From Arcobacter siniprincipis (GTDB lineage: Bacteria > Campylobacterota > Campylobacteria > Campylobacterales > Arcobacteraceae), in NCBI RefSeq assembly GCF_048571125.1, contig NZ_CP182343.1, positions 1,860,001 through 1,924,000 on the forward strand: DNA of 64,000 nucleotides. Direction: 5' to 3'. The position numbers were made by a program, and so were the translations under genes. Shown here piece by piece: positions 61,942-64,000 of the stretch; position 1 is the stretch's first letter; each line of letters starts with the position of its first letter. Under the pieces are notes generated by a model, which ran no database searches, had not been told where the DNA came from, and was given only the letters and a program-made list of their open reading frames with translations.

Positions 61942-63169
61942 CATTTCCTCTAAACATACAATGTAAATATGTACCAAAGACTTTGTTCTTTTCCCAAGAA
62001 CCATATTTCCCAATAAGCGCTTTTGATTTAGACAATCTATCAAACCCACTATTTTCATCAAGGGGTTTTGTATAGTGAAAAGCATGACCATTTATGCCAT
62101 CTTCATTGAAATAGTAACCCATCCTTTGAAATCTTTTCTCTTTTGTAAAACTTACACCTAGAATAGAGCTCATAGGTTTATCATCAACAGCAACTCCCAA
62201 ATATAAAAGTCCAGCACACTCAGCATATATGGGCTTTTCTTGTGCATGTTTTATAAGTGATGCTTTAAAATCATGAGAGTTTTTAACTCTTTCATAAGCA
62301 CTATCTGTTTCCACATATCCCCCACAAATATAAACAATATCTGCATCACTTGGAATAACTTCATCCTTTGTAGAATCGACGATAACTACTTCCTCAAATA
62401 CCTCTTTTAAAAAAACTAAATTATCATGATACAAAAAAGAGAAGTTTATATCATGTACTATGGCTAATTTTTTATTCTGTTTTGGTATTTTTTCAAAGGG
62501 ATAATTAGATTTGACCTTTTTATGGACTTTTGATATCTTTTCTAATCTTTTCATATCAATATATTCTAAAACATCTTGGCTTATTTTCTCTATCTTTCCT
62601 AAATCTTTTAAATCAAGTCCCAGATGTGTCTCATCTAAGGATTCCAAACCTTTTTTTATCCAACCTAAAACAACAATATCTTTAAAATCTTTTTCTATTA
62701 TCTTTTTTATTAGTTCATAGTGGGATTGTGAAGAGATTTTATTTAAAATTACAGCTTTTATTGTATTGTGTTTTTTATAGGTTTTTAATCCTTGTAAAAG
62801 GGCACTTACGGTTATATAACTTCCACTTCCATCAAGTAAGATAACTGTAGGAATTTTTAAAAGTCTTGATATATCATAAGCACTACTTTTTTTATCATGT
62901 CCATCATAAAAGCCCATAACACCTTCACAAATAGAGATTTTTTTATCACTATATTTTTCAAAAATCCATTTTATTTCATCTTTGCTCATCATATATCTAT
63001 CAAGGTTTATACTAGGAGTTTGGCAAACTATTTTATGAAATTGAGGATCTATAAAATCAGGTCCCATCTTAAAAGGTCGAACTGATTCTTTGAAGTGATA
63101 TAATAAAGCTGTCGTTAGGACTGTCTTGCCTTGGTTTGAAGCACTTGCACTGATACATAAAGCTTTCAT
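61910..63169 (-). CDS. cbiA: Cobyrinate a,c-diamide synthase CbiA/CobB
   Basis: The 419-residue protein amidates the a and c side chains of cobyrinic acid. The N-terminal P-loop-type ATPase (SASASNQGKTVLTTALLYHF) with KMGPDFIDPQFH and CEGVMGFYDG is followed by a glutamine amidotransferase domain (IYAECAGLLYLG, the Cys nucleophile; FHYTKPLDE). Located 4 bases after the permease gene, so the pair is probably co-transcribed. It is the anaerobic or hydrogenobyrinate type; the two cannot be told apart here. Confidence 0.92.
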   Translation of the reverse strand: MKALCISASASNQGKTVLTTALLYHFKESVRPFKMGPDFIDPQFHKIVCQTPSINLDRYMMSKDEIKWIFEKYSDKKISICEGVMGFYDGHDKKSSAYDISRLLKIPTVILLDGSGSYITVSALLQGLKTYKKHNTIKAVILNKISSQSHYELIKKIIEKDFKDIVVLGWIKKGLESLDETHLGLDLKDLGKIEKISQDVLEYIDMKRLEKISKVHKKVKSNYPFEKIPKQNKKLAIVHDINFSFLYHDNLVFLKEVFEEVVIVDSTKDEVIPSDADIVYICGGYVETDSAYERVKNSHDFKASLIKHAQEKPIYAECAGLLYLGVAVDDKPMSSILGVSFTKEKRFQRMGYYFNEDGINGHAFHYTKPLDENSGFDRLSKSKALIGKYGSWEKNKVFGTYLHCMFRGNAKLIKKRLLP

Positions 63170-63173
63170 CTTA

Positions 63174-64000
63174 TTACCTTTTATTTCTTTTTAACAATAA
63201 ATACACAAAAAATGGAGCTCCAATAAAAGCAGTCACAACTCCAATAGGTAAAGTTGAAGCTGTATTTAAATTTCTTGCAATCAAATCAGAAGCTACTAGA
63301 AAAACTCCCCCATAAAAAAATACTGGGAAAATAAGCTTATCTGCACTCTTTTTATAAATCAGTTTAATAATATGGGGAATCACCAATCCCACAAAACCTA
63401 TTGGTCCAACAAAACTTATACTTATCCCCACACTTAAAGATATAACTATTAATAAAAGAAGATTTAACTTATGTACATTTAAGCCTTTTAAAAAAGCTGT
63501 ATCATTTGATATAAGCAAAAGTTTTATTTCTGATTTTTTCCAATAAATAATACCATATAAAATCACACTTACAAGTAACAATATTGTTACACTTGTAAAT
63601 CCAACAGTATCTAAACTCCCTAAAGTAAACCGAACAATAGAATAATTTTGTTGTAAATTACTCATATAAAAAACTAACATCAAAGCCGATGAATAGAAAT
63701 ATGATAAAGCAATACCTATAAGTAAAATAGAGTTTGTAGAGACTGAGATGGAGTTTTTATTTATTCTTTTTGAGATAAAATACAAAATTATAATCGTCAA
63801 AAGTGAACCAAAAGCTGATGAAATAGACATAATAATAGCTGGAAAAAATACAATAGAAATAGCTGTAAAAAGTGTGGTTCCACTTGCTATTCCTAGAGTA
63901 TAAGGAGTAATAAGTGAGTTTTTAAATACTATTTGAAAAATCAAACCACCCAAAGCTAATATTCCACCAACAAAAAATGCCAATAAAACCCTAGAAACTC
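63174..64000 (-). CDS. BtuC/FecCD-family transporter permease, partial
   Basis: The gene runs off the right edge; at least 275 residues of the C-terminal side are visible. It has the FecCD/BtuC fold (LAFFVGGILALGGLIFQIVFKN, TLGIASGTTLF, SFVGPIGFVGLVIPHIIK), and the reading frame continues to the window edge with VSRVLL ahead of the first visible helix. Such permeases import siderophores, heme or vitamin B12. Lying beside cbiA, corrinoid uptake is the most likely job, by context only. The first in-frame TTG at 63983 is inside the conserved helix, so the true start is outside. Confidence 0.85.
   Translation of the reverse strand, partial: VSRVLLAFFVGGILALGGLIFQIVFKNSLITPYTLGIASGTTLFTAISIVFFPAIIMSISSAFGSLLTIIILYFISKRINKNSISVSTNSILLIGIALSYFYSSALMLVFYMSNLQQNYSIVRFTLGSLDTVGFTSVTILLLVSVILYGIIYWKKSEIKLLLISNDTAFLKGLNVHKLNLLLLIVISLSVGISISFVGPIGFVGLVIPHIIKLIYKKSADKLIFPVFFYGGVFLVASDLIARNLNTASTLPIGVVTAFIGAPFFVYLLLKRNKR

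Noticed and set aside
1..64000. CRISPR arrays, insertion sequences, tRNA or rRNA genes
   Set aside because: I searched by eye for repeated units, transposase motifs, CCA ends and conserved rRNA stretches and found none.

Overview
This is an AT-rich (low-GC) bacterial chromosome segment, densely coded on both strands, mostly on the minus strand. It looks like a member of the Campylobacterota close to Arcobacter (inference from gene content and protein style, not from a marker gene): a complete Sox thiosulfate-oxidation operon, a methyl-accepting chemotaxis protein with a zinc-binding tail, small flagellin-like and rod-like proteins, the archaeal/epsilon-type CobT, and AAGGA-type ribosome sites with frequent TTG or GTG starts. 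I see no rRNA, tRNA, CRISPR array, insertion sequence or prophage; the window reads as ordinary chromosome with short intergenic regions.

Layout. Positions 1-6374 hold housekeeping genes on the minus strand: der (partial), hpf, ftsK, lpxD, ilvH, ilvB. Positions 6400-13700 mix a flagellin-like gene, ppx/gppA, pssA, a diguanylate cyclase, a rod-like mini-protein, trxC, a TtcA-like enzyme and a chemoreceptor. Positions 13700-24700 form an amino-acid block: a membrane-anchored glutamate-synthase-like FMN protein, bifunctional putA, and a complete branched-chain amino acid ABC transporter (livFGMHK). The transporter genes are preceded, only 24 bases away, by a ribbon-helix-helix protein and an unrecognised 220-residue protein.

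Positions 26700-39100 are the sulfur region. A minus-strand operon soxCD-X-Y-Z-A-(lipoprotein)-(rhodanese)-soxB starts from a clear -35/-10 promoter and ends in tandem hairpins. Behind these lies a second operon: a periplasmic thioredoxin-like protein, a MOSC protein, a DsrE-like periplasmic protein, a hydrolase and a degenerate tandem HD-GYP protein. moeA is divergent from soxC, which fits the molybdenum cofactor that SoxC needs. Positions 39100-53240 carry mixed genes: a Cu/Zn-type permease, rmuC, an M48 protease, a phospholipase-D-like nuclease, a thioesterase, a Kef-type antiporter, an iron alcohol dehydrogenase, a CZB chemoreceptor, an aldo/keto reductase and a SLAC1/TehA channel.

Positions 53280-64000 are a cobalamin locus. 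A minus-strand operon runs bluB - kinase - cobT - marC - cobU - unknown - cobQ - cobS; a divergent pair (threonine-phosphate decarboxylase, cbiB) and a third group (cbiA and a BtuC-like permease) follow. Together these cover oxygen-dependent lower-ligand synthesis, aminopropanol-phosphate attachment, nucleotide-loop assembly and corrinoid uptake. The step not covered by a classical gene is L-threonine phosphorylation; the APH-fold kinase in the operon is a natural candidate.

Most interesting leads: the APH-fold kinase and the unrecognised 328-residue protein in the cobalamin operon; the autoregulated-looking RHH/unknown pair in front of liv; a 17-base motif shared between the RHH-liv and sox upstream regions; and the extra lipoprotein and rhodanese inside the sox operon.
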